Positions 26,820 to 34,391 of a stretch of DNA of 64,000 nt are shown here, piece by piece. The notes under the pieces were generated by a model, which saw only the letters and a list, made by a program, of their open reading frames with translations, had not been told where the DNA came from and made no database searches. A program made the translations under genes and the position numbers. Each line of letters opens with the position of its first letter. Position 1 is the first letter of the stretch. The stretch spans positions 1 through 64,000 of the forward strand of contig CAJXLM010000009.1 in the NCBI GenBank assembly GCA_913056175.1, in the 5' to 3' direction. This stretch comes from an uncultured Opitutia bacterium (lineage in GTDB: Bacteria; Verrucomicrobiota; Verrucomicrobiia; Opitutales; Puniceicoccaceae).

Positions 26820-27188
26820 TCAGGAGTGTTGGGTCTTTGGCAACTCCGCCGGCACGTCCACCTCGTGGACATCCTTGCGCTTCACCCGTTCCAGGCGGGA
26901 GCGCCGACGGAGCATCCGGTCGAGCTTGTCCACCATCCGGTCGATCGAGGTGTACATGTCGTTGGAGCTTTCCGTGAGGATGAGGGGCGGCCCGTTGATC
27001 TCGATATGGCCCTTGGCCATCTGCTCGTTCTGCCCGCTGGAATTCTTGCTGTACTCGAGCTCCACCCGCAGACGCATGATCCGTTCCTCGTGGGCAAAAA
27101 GCTTTTCCGCCTTACGGTACACGGTCTCCTTGAGAGCTTCCGTGAGATCGAGATTGCGGCCGGTCACGATGACATCATGTTCGTTCAT
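26820..27188 (-). CDS. hpf: Ribosome hibernation-promoting factor (HPF/RaiA family)
   Basis: This 122-residue S30AE-domain protein binds the small ribosomal subunit and silences ribosomes in stationary phase or stress. It shows MNEHDVIVTGRNLDLTEALK, the KAEKLFAHEERIMRLRVELEY strand and the MYTSIDRMVDKLDRMLRRR helix. It is longer than short HPF but lacks the dimerisation domain of long HPF, so it should behave like a short form. The start at 27188 has a clear AGAGGA upstream, one of few in this window. It is divergent from an SDR gene 74 nt away. Confidence 0.92.
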   Translation of the reverse strand: MNEHDVIVTGRNLDLTEALKETVYRKAEKLFAHEERIMRLRVELEYSKNSSGQNEQMAKGHIEINGPPLILTESSNDMYTSIDRMVDKLDRMLRRRSRLERVKRKDVHEVDVPAELPKTQHS

Positions 27189-27262
27189 GTGTGTTCCTCT
27201 GTCGGTGGTTCGTCTGCGGGTGGTGGATCCGTCGCGGCCACCACTCCCGGTGAAAATCCTCC

Positions 27263-28135
27263 ATGCCCGCCCGTCCCTCATCCCCCGTGAACCATCGCAT
27301 CGACCGCGTCGTTCTTACCGGCGGCTCCTCGGGGATCGGAAACGCGCTCCTGCATGCACTCCTTACGCTGCCCGAGCCCCCGGCGATCTGCAACCTTTCT
27401 CGCTCGGCTCCCACCGTGGAAGGTGCCGAGCCACCACGGGCGGTCCACCATCTCAGCTGCGACCTCGCCGACGAGGCCGCCCTCGCGAAGACCCTCCCCC
27501 GCCTGCGGGAGTGGACGCACTCGGCGGACGAGGGCGGGCGGCTGCTCCTGGTCAACAATAGCGGATTCGGCGGATTCGGCCCCTTTCCCGAGCCGGACGC
27601 CGCCCACAACCTGCGCATGATCGACCTGAACGTGCGCGCGCCGGTCGAGCTGACCGCCGCCCTCGCCGGGGATCTCGAGCAATCGGGAGGCACCGTCGTC
27701 CACATCGCGTCCACCGCCGCCTTCCAACCAACGCCCTACCTCGGTGTCTACGGCGCCAGCAAGGCCTTCCTCCTCCACTGGGGCCTCGCCCTCGCCGAAG
27801 AGTGGAAGGACCGCGGCGTTCGGGTGCTCACGGTCTGCCCGGGCCCGACGGGCACGCGCTTCTTCGAGGCCGCCGGCTTCCGCGAGGCGCCGCTGGGCAA
27901 GCGGGGGGGGATGACGGCGGAAAAGGTCGCCGCCCAGATCCTCCGCGCCCTCGACGGGCGGCAGCCCCTCCTCACCACGGGTGTCGGCAACCGGGTGCTC
28001 TCCATGATCTCCGGGAGGCTTCCCCGCGTCTGGGCTGCCCGCGCCTCCGCCTCCCTGCTGCGCAAGCTGCGGCTGGAGCGCTACCAGGAGGGGCGGGAGG
28101 AGTCGCGGGACGATGCGAACCACCCGTCCCCCTGA
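27263..28135 (+). CDS. SDR-family oxidoreductase
   Basis: This 290-residue short-chain dehydrogenase has the cofactor loop TGGSSGIG near residue 19, VNNSGFGGFG in place of the usual NNAG, Ser in VVHIASTAAF and the YGASK catalytic pair. Beta-2 ends CNLSRSAP, with Arg/Ser suggesting NADPH. The C-terminal half has TVCPGPTGTRFFEAAG and a basic tail, similar to SDRs acting on lipidic substrates (DltE/YqjQ group). Its 3' end overlaps miaA if that gene starts at 28113. Confidence 0.85.
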   Translation: MPARPSSPVNHRIDRVVLTGGSSGIGNALLHALLTLPEPPAICNLSRSAPTVEGAEPPRAVHHLSCDLADEAALAKTLPRLREWTHSADEGGRLLLVNNSGFGGFGPFPEPDAAHNLRMIDLNVRAPVELTAALAGDLEQSGGTVVHIASTAAFQPTPYLGVYGASKAFLLHWGLALAEEWKDRGVRVLTVCPGPTGTRFFEAAGFREAPLGKRGGMTAEKVAAQILRALDGRQPLLTTGVGNRVLSMISGRLPRVWAARASASLLRKLRLERYQEGREESRDDANHPSP

Positions 28136-29024
28136 GACCCCCGCCCGCCTCATGCCCCCTCCCCGCGTCACGGTGCTCATGGGCCCGACGGCCACGGGCA
28201 AAACGGAGCGCGCGCTCGAGTGGGCCCACCGCTCGGGGGCCTGGATCCTCTCCGCCGATGCCCTCCAGTTCTACCGGGGAGCGGACCTCGGCACCGCCAA
28301 GCCCAGTCGCGCGGAGCGGGCCGCCCTGCCCCACTACGGAATCGATGTAGCCGAACCGGACGAACCGTGGGATGTGCGGCGCTACGCGGACTACGCCCGC
28401 GCGGTGGTGGACGCGGCCGCACGCGCGGGGATGCCCGTGCTGGTCGTCGGGGGAAGCGGGCTCTACCTCTCGGTCTTCCACGCGCCCCCTCCCGACCCGG
28501 TGGACATTCCTCCGGCCGTCCGGGAAGAGGTCGCCGCCCTCGCCGCGGCAGGGGGCACCCGGGCCCTCCGCGAGCGCCTCCTCTCCCTCGATCCGGACCC
28601 GCCGGTCGACCTGCGCAATCCGCGCCGGCTGGCACCGGCGCTCGAGCGGGTCCTCGCCACAGGCTTGCCCGTCCGCGAGCTGCAACGCCGCCACGCGGAG
28701 CGGCCCTGCGCGTTCGCCGATTGCGAGCGCGAGTGGTTCCTCCTCGACCGCCCGGACGAGGAACTGGCCGACCGGATCGAGCGGCGCACGCGAGCCATGC
28801 TCGCCGGAGGACTGCTCGCGGAGGTGCGGGCACTCGCCGCGCGGGGGCTCCGCGCCAATCCGACCCTCGCCTCCGCCATCGGGTACCGGGAGGGGCTCGA
28901 GGTCCTCACTGGCGACCGCGGGGAGTCCACCCTCGCGACCGCCATCAATGCGGCCACCTTCCGGCTGGTCCGTCGCCAGCGGCGTTGGTTCGCCCGCCGG
29001 ATGCCGGACGCGGTCGCCCTCTGA
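28113..29024 (+). CDS. miaA: tRNA dimethylallyltransferase MiaA
   Basis: This 303-residue enzyme transfers a dimethylallyl group to A37 of tRNAs reading UNN codons. It has P-loop GPTATGKTE, the SADALQFYRGADLGTAKPS block (DSxQxYrgxdIGTAKp equivalent), VGGSGLYL and the C-terminal AIGYREGLEVLTG. The ATG at 28113 has GGAGGAG 10 nt upstream and overlaps the SDR gene by 23 nt. ATG 28152 would put the P-loop at the usual distance and is equally possible. It is followed by folD after 89 nt. Confidence 0.93.
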   Translation: MRTTRPPETPARLMPPPRVTVLMGPTATGKTERALEWAHRSGAWILSADALQFYRGADLGTAKPSRAERAALPHYGIDVAEPDEPWDVRRYADYARAVVDAAARAGMPVLVVGGSGLYLSVFHAPPPDPVDIPPAVREEVAALAAAGGTRALRERLLSLDPDPPVDLRNPRRLAPALERVLATGLPVRELQRRHAERPCAFADCEREWFLLDRPDEELADRIERRTRAMLAGGLLAEVRALAARGLRANPTLASAIGYREGLEVLTGDRGESTLATAINAATFRLVRRQRRWFARRMPDAVAL

Positions 29025-29113
29025 GCGGCTGGTCGCGACTCCCGGCCGTTCGTTTGCCGATCTCCATCGAATTTCCTTTTCCCGGCCGGAGGTCCCTCCT
29101 ACGGTCCGCGCCG

Positions 29114-30049
29114 ATGCAGCCACCAACGCGCGCGGTGATCATTGACGGACGCAAGATCGCGGCACGCATGCGCGCGGATACGGCCGAGGAAGCTCACGAA
29201 CTCGCCGCCAGTGGATGGTCCCCGAGTCTGGTCTCCCTCACGGTGGGCGACGCCTCCGCCGCGGAGGTCTACGTGCGCAACCAGCAGCGCACCGCCGAAA
29301 AGTGCGGGGTCGCCTTTGAGTCGCGCCAGTATCCGGAGGACCTCTCCCTCGAACAACTCAGTGGCGTCCTCCACGGGCTCAATGCCGACCCGCGGATCCA
29401 CGGGATTCTCATCCAGCGCCCGCTCCCCGCTCACCTGCCGGTGAAGACTGTGCAGAGCCTGGTCCACCCGCTCAAGGATGTGGAGGGGATGCACCCGGCC
29501 TCCATCGGCAACATCGTCTACAACGACCTGAAGCTGGGGCCCTGTACCGCGGTGGCCGCCGTCGAGATCCTCAAGCGCCTTCCCCTCTCCATCGAGGGCC
29601 TGGATGTGACCCTCATCGGCCACTCCGAGATCGTCGGCAAGCCGATTGCCTTCCTGCTCATGGGCCTCGGGGCCACCGTCACGGTCTGCCACCAGCATAC
29701 CCGGTCGGTCGCGATGCACGCCCGCGCGGCGGACGCCGTCTTCGTGGCGGTCGGGAAACCGGGACTGGTCACGGGCGAGATGATCAAGCCGGGCGCCGCC
29801 CTCATCGACATCGGCATCAACCGGGTGACCACCGAGGACGGCACCCGCACGGTGGGCGATGCCGATTTCGAGAGCTGCGCAGAGGTGGCCGGCTGGATCA
29901 CGCCGGTCCCGGGCGGGGTCGGCCCGGTCACCGTGGCCACGCTCTTCCAGAACGCCGTGCTCGCCACCCGCCTCCAGCGCGAGCACTACCGCTCGCTCTA
30001 CGCGGCGACGCCCACGACCCCGCTGGCGGTCGACGGAATGACCTCCTGA
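29114..30049 (+). CDS. folD: FolD-family methylenetetrahydrofolate dehydrogenase/cyclohydrolase with altered active site
   Basis: This 311-residue cytosolic enzyme of one-carbon metabolism has the PCTAVAAVEILK, IGHSEIVGKPIAFLLM, VAVGKPGLVTGEMIKPGAALIDIGIN and ITPVPGGVGPVTVATL signatures. Tyr53 is kept, but the residue four positions on, normally the catalytic Lys (E. coli K54), is Gln57. The Asp of the DVDG motif (E. coli D121) is Glu124. The Gln in GILIQRPLP (Gln101) is kept. In characterised FolDs the Lys is needed for cyclohydrolase activity, so this protein may be mainly a dehydrogenase or use another residue. The gene is about 20 residues longer than usual at the C-terminus. Confidence 0.92.
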   Translation: MQPPTRAVIIDGRKIAARMRADTAEEAHELAASGWSPSLVSLTVGDASAAEVYVRNQQRTAEKCGVAFESRQYPEDLSLEQLSGVLHGLNADPRIHGILIQRPLPAHLPVKTVQSLVHPLKDVEGMHPASIGNIVYNDLKLGPCTAVAAVEILKRLPLSIEGLDVTLIGHSEIVGKPIAFLLMGLGATVTVCHQHTRSVAMHARAADAVFVAVGKPGLVTGEMIKPGAALIDIGINRVTTEDGTRTVGDADFESCAEVAGWITPVPGGVGPVTVATLFQNAVLATRLQREHYRSLYAATPTTPLAVDGMTS

Positions 30050-30080
30050 GGGAGGACGGAGACCCGGTGCCGCGGAATCA

Positions 30081-30118
30081 CCCACCCGCGCCAATTGGCG
30101 GGGCGCCGGGCGGGTGGC
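30081..30118. terminator. Candidate bidirectional terminator between folD and hemN
   Basis: ccacccg (30082-30088) pairs with cgggtgg (30111-30117), enclosing the palindrome cgccaattggcg (30089-30100). It sits in the 133-nt gap between two convergent genes. There is no T-run. Confidence 0.4.
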
Positions 30119-30182
30119 CCAGTCGTGGATTTCCGGCCTCCACGGGCGGCCACCTCGCTCCGCCCTGGCGCCGAGAATCCCT

Positions 30183-31571
30183 CTACACGGTGCGAGAGTA
30201 GCGGCCGGCCCCCGCCGGGAGGTTCGGGTCGAGGGCCATGCCGATGTTCCGCAGGAAAAGGCGGCCGGCCGGCGTCACCCGCAGGAGTGCGCCCTCCTCC
30301 TCGAGGAGACCATCCTCCCGCAGCTCCTCGATCGGTTCGCGGGCGTGCGCAAAGAATTCCCCGAAATCAATGCCCCACTTTTCCCCGAAAGCCGCCCGGT
30401 CCAGCTCCAGGTCACAGAGGATGCGGTGGATCGCCTCGCGCCGGAGCCGATCCTCGCGGCTCACCAGCAAACCCCGCGCCACCGGCAGCCGACCAGCCCC
30501 GAGGGCGGCCCGGTAGGAGACGAGATCCTTGTGGTTCTGGCGGTAGGCCCGTGTGGTCTGCGAGATGCTGGAGACTCCAAAAGCCGCGATCTCCCGCCCA
30601 CCCCGGGTGCTGTAGCCCTGGAAGTTGCGCTGCAGGGTGCGCTCCTCCCGCGCCCGCACAAGCTCATCGCCGGGCCGCGCAAAATGATCGAGGCCGATCA
30701 TCACGAAGCCGTGACCGCTGAGGGACTCGAAGATGGAAGTGAGCAGACCGATCCGCGTCTCCGCGTCCGGCAGGCCTGAGCGCTCGAGGATCTTCTGCGC
30801 CGGACGAATCCAGGGGACATGCGCGTAGTTGAAGACGGCAATCCGGTCGGGCTCCAGCTCCATGACATCGTCCAGCGTCCGCCGGAAACTCTCCACCGTC
30901 TGACCGGGCAGGCCGTAGATGAGGTCAATGTTCACCGAAGCGAAACCGTGCTCCCGCAGCCACCCCATGGTCTCCCGGTTCTTCGCGTGAGGCTGGATCC
31001 GGTGAATGTTCTTCTGCACCTCCGGATTCGTGTCCTGGATCCCGAAGGACGCCCGGTTCATCCCGATCTCCGCGAAGGCCGCCACGTGCTCACGCTCAAG
31101 GGTCGACGGCGCCAGCTCCACCGAACACTCCGCGTCGTCCGCAAACCGGAAACGGCGGTGGAGGGCCGCACCAAGTTCCCGGATGCGGGCGGGTGGAAAG
31201 AAATTCGGCGTGCCCCCGCCGAAGTGCAACTGCTCCACAGGGCGACCCGCCGCGCTCCACTCCCCGTACAGGTCCATCTCCCGCTCGAGATGCCCAAGGT
31301 ATTCCCCCACTTGGTCGTAGTCCCGTGTGATGATCGTATTGCACCCGCAGAACCAGCAAAGCGTCTCGCAGAAGGGGAGGTGAAAGTACAACGAGAGCGG
31401 GCCGGTCTCCTCCTCCGTCGTCACCAGCAACTCTTCCGCCCCCACTTCCTCGGTGAAGGCGAGCGCTGTCGGGTAAGAGGTGTACCGCGGACCCGGACGG
31501 TTGTACTTCCGCACCAGTTCCACCAACTCCCCATGCCCCAAACCGATCCCGGACATTCCACCCATTTCCAT
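30183..31571 (-). CDS. hemN: Oxygen-independent coproporphyrinogen III oxidase (radical SAM)
   Basis: This 462-residue enzyme converts coproporphyrinogen III to protoporphyrinogen IX without oxygen. It has the radical-SAM CxxxCxxC in FCETLCWFCGCN (Cys68, 72, 75, plus the HemN-typical fourth Cys77), the YTSYPTA start, HFGGGTPNFF, NRASFGIQD, NIDLIYGLPGQT and the C-terminal HemN domain (LQRNFQGYSTRGG). The length equals true HemN rather than the shorter HemW. Other heme genes are not nearby. ATG 31571 is used, with alternatives at codons 3 and 6. Confidence 0.93.
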   Translation of the reverse strand: MEMGGMSGIGLGHGELVELVRKYNRPGPRYTSYPTALAFTEEVGAEELLVTTEEETGPLSLYFHLPFCETLCWFCGCNTIITRDYDQVGEYLGHLEREMDLYGEWSAAGRPVEQLHFGGGTPNFFPPARIRELGAALHRRFRFADDAECSVELAPSTLEREHVAAFAEIGMNRASFGIQDTNPEVQKNIHRIQPHAKNRETMGWLREHGFASVNIDLIYGLPGQTVESFRRTLDDVMELEPDRIAVFNYAHVPWIRPAQKILERSGLPDAETRIGLLTSIFESLSGHGFVMIGLDHFARPGDELVRAREERTLQRNFQGYSTRGGREIAAFGVSSISQTTRAYRQNHKDLVSYRAALGAGRLPVARGLLVSREDRLRREAIHRILCDLELDRAAFGEKWGIDFGEFFAHAREPIEELREDGLLEEEGALLRVTPAGRLFLRNIGMALDPNLPAGAGRYSRTV

Positions 31572-31638
31572 ACTCCCACCCTACCCCACACCCCCGCCAA
31601 CTGCCACCGAAACCGAATCGCCACGACTCGAAATTGGG

Positions 31639-31649
31639 GTCGGGTTGTT
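31639..31649 (+). repeat. Dispersed motif, partial copy
   Basis: gtcgggttgtt, identical to the core of the copy at 33362-33379, in the hemN upstream region. Confidence 0.4.
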
Positions 31650-31982
31650 GGTGAAGAGGCGCTTCTGGCCAACCCTTCGCCAGTGGCGGAAGGCGCGGAC
31701 CAAGGGTAACGCCCACGAAAACACGGGGAACAGGGGAAGAGTGCGGCACGACCGGGAGGGGCCGGGATCCCCGTTGCCCCGACCGGGCGAACCGGGAGGC
31801 GCCCCGAATGGGCCCACCGCAAGAAAAGGACGCAAGGGGCAAAGCCATGAAAGGACGGCAGACCACACCGGCCACCTCCCCTTCGCCCCTACACTCGTGA
31901 AACGAACGCCCGCCCCTCCACCCGCGAGCCAACCCCCTCCTCCAAAGAATCCAAATACAAAGCGGAAGGGCCGCCGGATTAT

Positions 31983-32000
31983 AGTGTCAGGTTGTTTAAC
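31983..32000 (+). repeat. Left direct repeat bordering the Y1-type gene
   Basis: agtgtcaggttgtttaac; it differs at two positions from the right copy (33362-33379), in the same orientation. A gcggaag block lies 13-25 nt before both copies. Confidence 0.6.
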
Positions 32001-32411
32001 CGACATGAGCCCTTTGGCCCGGAAACGATCCAGAGTTCGCGAAGGGCGAGAGGAACGGCTGAGCGGTGCTGGCATGGACGGGGCGCCGAAGTCCCGTGTA
32101 CGGAGCATACGAGGGACGGGCCGATCATTGGGTGCGGTCAGGACGGTCGCGGAATTTTCGTCGGAGCGTCCTTCCTACCGGGGGACCCAGCCGGCCTCTT
32201 GAGGAAAACTCCGGCCGACCCCCGTCCCCTACCCGCAAGCCCACCGCTGGAAGGAAGAACCTTGGGCTAGCCGCAGTCGCCGCCGCCGATCACCGGGTTG
32301 CGGCGGCGAGTGGCGGAAGGGAGCGCGGTTTGCGGAAAGCGATCGTCTTTCGCATGGCAGAAGGACCACCCGCCTCCCGGAAACCGTGGCGAGGGAGCCA
32401 GAAAAGGCCGA

Positions 32412-33314
32412 TCATCTTCGTCGGACGGAGCGACCTGCGCAGAGTTGGGCGTCCTCGGCTAGTTCCTTGAGCGAGATCGCGGTTGGGCGCCCCGTCCACT
32501 TCTCGGTGTGATAGCGAACAAAGGCTTCCTCTCCCATCACTCCACCCCGGCAAAAGAATTCGGGCCATCGGGACCAGAAGCCGGCAGGCTTCTCCTCGAG
32601 AATCTCTTTAGCGGCAGTATGGGGTCGCAGGAACACCCTTAGCAATTGCTGCGCCTTCTCATCGAGGTGGCCAAGAATCCTCACCTGCCGCGGCGACAGG
32701 ACTTCCCACCATCGATCTTCCTGCCATGCCGTCGACCATCGATATTCCTGGGGCTCCTCCGCCAGACCGGCACGAACGGGAGCTGTGCGCACGAAAGCCC
32801 GATAGTAACCGAAAATCCGAGATCCTGCCTGCACTAGCGAACTTTCGAACCGATCCCTCCAAAGGGTTCCCTTCCGCTCGTGCCGACGATTGTACCAGAC
32901 CGCAAAGCGTTGCTTGAGCGTCTTCATGAAGGGTGAAATGTCGTGCATACGCGCGAGGAGCCGCTCGCGGAGGGACTCCCGGACCGCCGTGTCATCGGAA
33001 AATCGTCCCTCCAATTCGTCCGCGGTCAGCCCGAGAAATCCTTCGCGGTCATCGTACAACCGACGATACCGCCGGACCAGTTCCCGGTCCTCGAGGGAGG
33101 CACCAGCGGCGGGATCCACCTCGACCAGCAGGCATACCTCCCGTTCGAGCACGGCTGCCTCCATCACCTCGATCCCGGAAAAATCCGCCACCCGCTCCAC
33201 CAACGACAAGAGGTAAGCCCTCTCCTCCTCCGTCCACCCCACCAATCCATCCGTCAGTCCCGTCCGCAGGAAATACACCCCCAAGTCGTTTCGCTTGTAC
33301 CGCAAGGCTCTCAT
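32412..33314 (-). CDS. Y1_Tnp-like (REP-associated transposase relative) lacking the HUH motif
   Basis: This 300-residue protein aligns by eye with Verrucomicrobial IS200/REP-type tyrosine transposases. It has the ADFSGIEV strand, ELVRRYRRLYDD, FMKTLKQRFAVWYNRRHE followed by KGTLWRDRFESSLV, and APVRAGLAEEPQEYRWS. In active relatives an SNHFHVL-like block supplies the two His of the HUH motif; here the same position reads EREVCLL (57-63). The Tyr of the Y-x-x-x-N-P-V-R-A-G-L block appears as Phe174. The frame is otherwise full-length. It is either a dying element or a domesticated nucleic-acid-binding protein. ATG 33314 is chosen over a TTG 36 nt upstream. It lies inside a 1.4-kb unit bounded by direct repeats. 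Confidence 0.75.
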   Translation of the reverse strand: MRALRYKRNDLGVYFLRTGLTDGLVGWTEEERAYLLSLVERVADFSGIEVMEAAVLEREVCLLVEVDPAAGASLEDRELVRRYRRLYDDREGFLGLTADELEGRFSDDTAVRESLRERLLARMHDISPFMKTLKQRFAVWYNRRHERKGTLWRDRFESSLVQAGSRIFGYYRAFVRTAPVRAGLAEEPQEYRWSTAWQEDRWWEVLSPRQVRILGHLDEKAQQLLRVFLRPHTAAKEILEEKPAGFWSRWPEFFCRGGVMGEEAFVRYHTEKWTGRPTAISLKELAEDAQLCAGRSVRRR

Positions 33315-33361
33315 GGAAACCAAGGAACAATTGAACCCCAAAAATTGCAAGGCGGAAGTTT

Positions 33362-33379
33362 AGTGTCGGGTTGTTTGAC
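33362..33379 (+). repeat. Right direct repeat bordering the Y1-type gene
   Basis: agtgtcgggttgtttgac, the best copy of the motif, 47 nt upstream of the Y1-type start codon and between it and divergent ogt. Confidence 0.6.
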
Positions 33380-33445
33380 AGGAGTTGATCGGAATGAGGG
33401 TAGTTGGGGCTTGTGGGGCTGGTGGGGGGTGATTGGGGTAAGGGG

Positions 33446-33949
33446 ATGGAGACGGTGGAGGGTGGGGTGCGGGTGGTGGTGGGGACGGGGCGTGGGGTGA
33501 GGGAAGGGGGTTGGGGGCGGTGGTGGGTGGTGGAGGGGGAGTACGGGCTCGTGGGGATTGGCTGGGCGGAGGGTGAGGATGCGGGGTCGACTTGGGTGCG
33601 GCCTGTGGGGGTGGCGCTGGACCGGATTGTGGAGGATCCGGCGGTGGGTTTCCCCTTTCCCGTGGAGTTTGGGGGAACGAGCTTTCAAAGGGAGGTATGG
33701 CAATCCCTGCGGGGCATTCCGTGCGGGGAGACGCGGACCTACGGGGAACTGGCGGCGCAGCTCGGGCGGCCGGGAAGCGCCCGGGCGGTGGCCGGCGCCG
33801 TGGCGGCCAACCGCCTCGCGCTGGTGATCCCGTGTCACCGCGTGATCCCGGCATCCGGGGGGACTGGCGGCTACCGGTGGGGAGGGGACCGCAAGCGGGA
33901 CCTCCTCGAGCGGGAACGGATGATCGTGGAGCGGAGCGGAAAGCCCTGA
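33446..33949 (+). CDS. ogt: Methylated-DNA-protein-cysteine S-methyltransferase
   Basis: This 167-residue DNA repair protein transfers the methyl group from O6-methylguanine to its own Cys130 in the PCHRVIP motif. The C-terminal domain is complete: TSFQREVWQSLRGIPCGETRTYGELA, the Arg finger in GSARAVAGAVAANRL and GGTGGYRWG with the binding pocket. The N-terminal domain is Gly/Val-rich because the DNA is a run of G tracts. ATG 33446 was chosen, with aagggg just upstream; a TTG at 33404 would extend it. It is divergent from the Y1-type gene. Confidence 0.9.
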   Translation: METVEGGVRVVVGTGRGVREGGWGRWWVVEGEYGLVGIGWAEGEDAGSTWVRPVGVALDRIVEDPAVGFPFPVEFGGTSFQREVWQSLRGIPCGETRTYGELAAQLGRPGSARAVAGAVAANRLALVIPCHRVIPASGGTGGYRWGGDRKRDLLERERMIVERSGKP

Positions 33950-34391
33950 GGCGGACCGTGGAGCGCATCCGCACTCGCGGATTCCCATGGCCCCTCCTTG
34001 CGGACACGTCTCCGGAATCCTTTCCTATCGCCGCCCGCTCTCCACCCAGCCCCCGGCCCCATCCCCCGGAAGCGGCAGTCCGCGCTCGGCGGGAAGTTCG
34101 GCGAGTCGGTTTTCGACTCCACCCGTCCCCTGGAGGCCGTCGCCCGGGAGGACCGCACCGCACGGACTGGACTTCCCCCAGCAATATTCGGGATCGACGA
34201 CGAGCCGCATCGGACTCCGCCGGCGGTGCCCGGGACCTGAGCCCAGGCAATTTTCGGGATCGACGATAACCCGCGTCCCGGGCATCCCTTGGTTCCGGAG
34301 ATTCCGAACCCTTCGCCTCCCCCGAACGGACCGCTGAGGGCCGAGGTGGAACCTACGATCAACCCGCACCCGCACCCGACCTTCGCCCACC
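33950..34391. other. Intergenic region with a short direct repeat
   Basis: This 442-nt stretch between ogt and the acyltransferase has no supported gene. It contains two copies of a ~26-bp sequence 66 bp apart (34182-34272) and little else recognisable. Confidence 0.45.
34182..34272 (+). repeat. Two ~26-bp direct repeats, 66-bp period
   Basis: caatattcgggatcgacgac (34182-34201) and caattttcgggatcgacgat (34248-34267) share 18 of 20 bases, with a weaker match beyond (gagccgc versus aacccgc). They might be operator half-sites for the downstream acyltransferase or remnants of a longer tandem duplication. Confidence 0.5.

Larger units (their letters stand above)
31572..32411. other. Noncoding DNA between hemN and the Y1-type gene, with dispersed motifs
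   Basis: No protein-like frame is present. Two copies of the dispersed motif lie here (31639-31649 and 31983-32000). The part from 31983 to 32411 forms the 3' flank of the Y1-type gene and probably belongs to the same unit. Confidence 0.45.
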
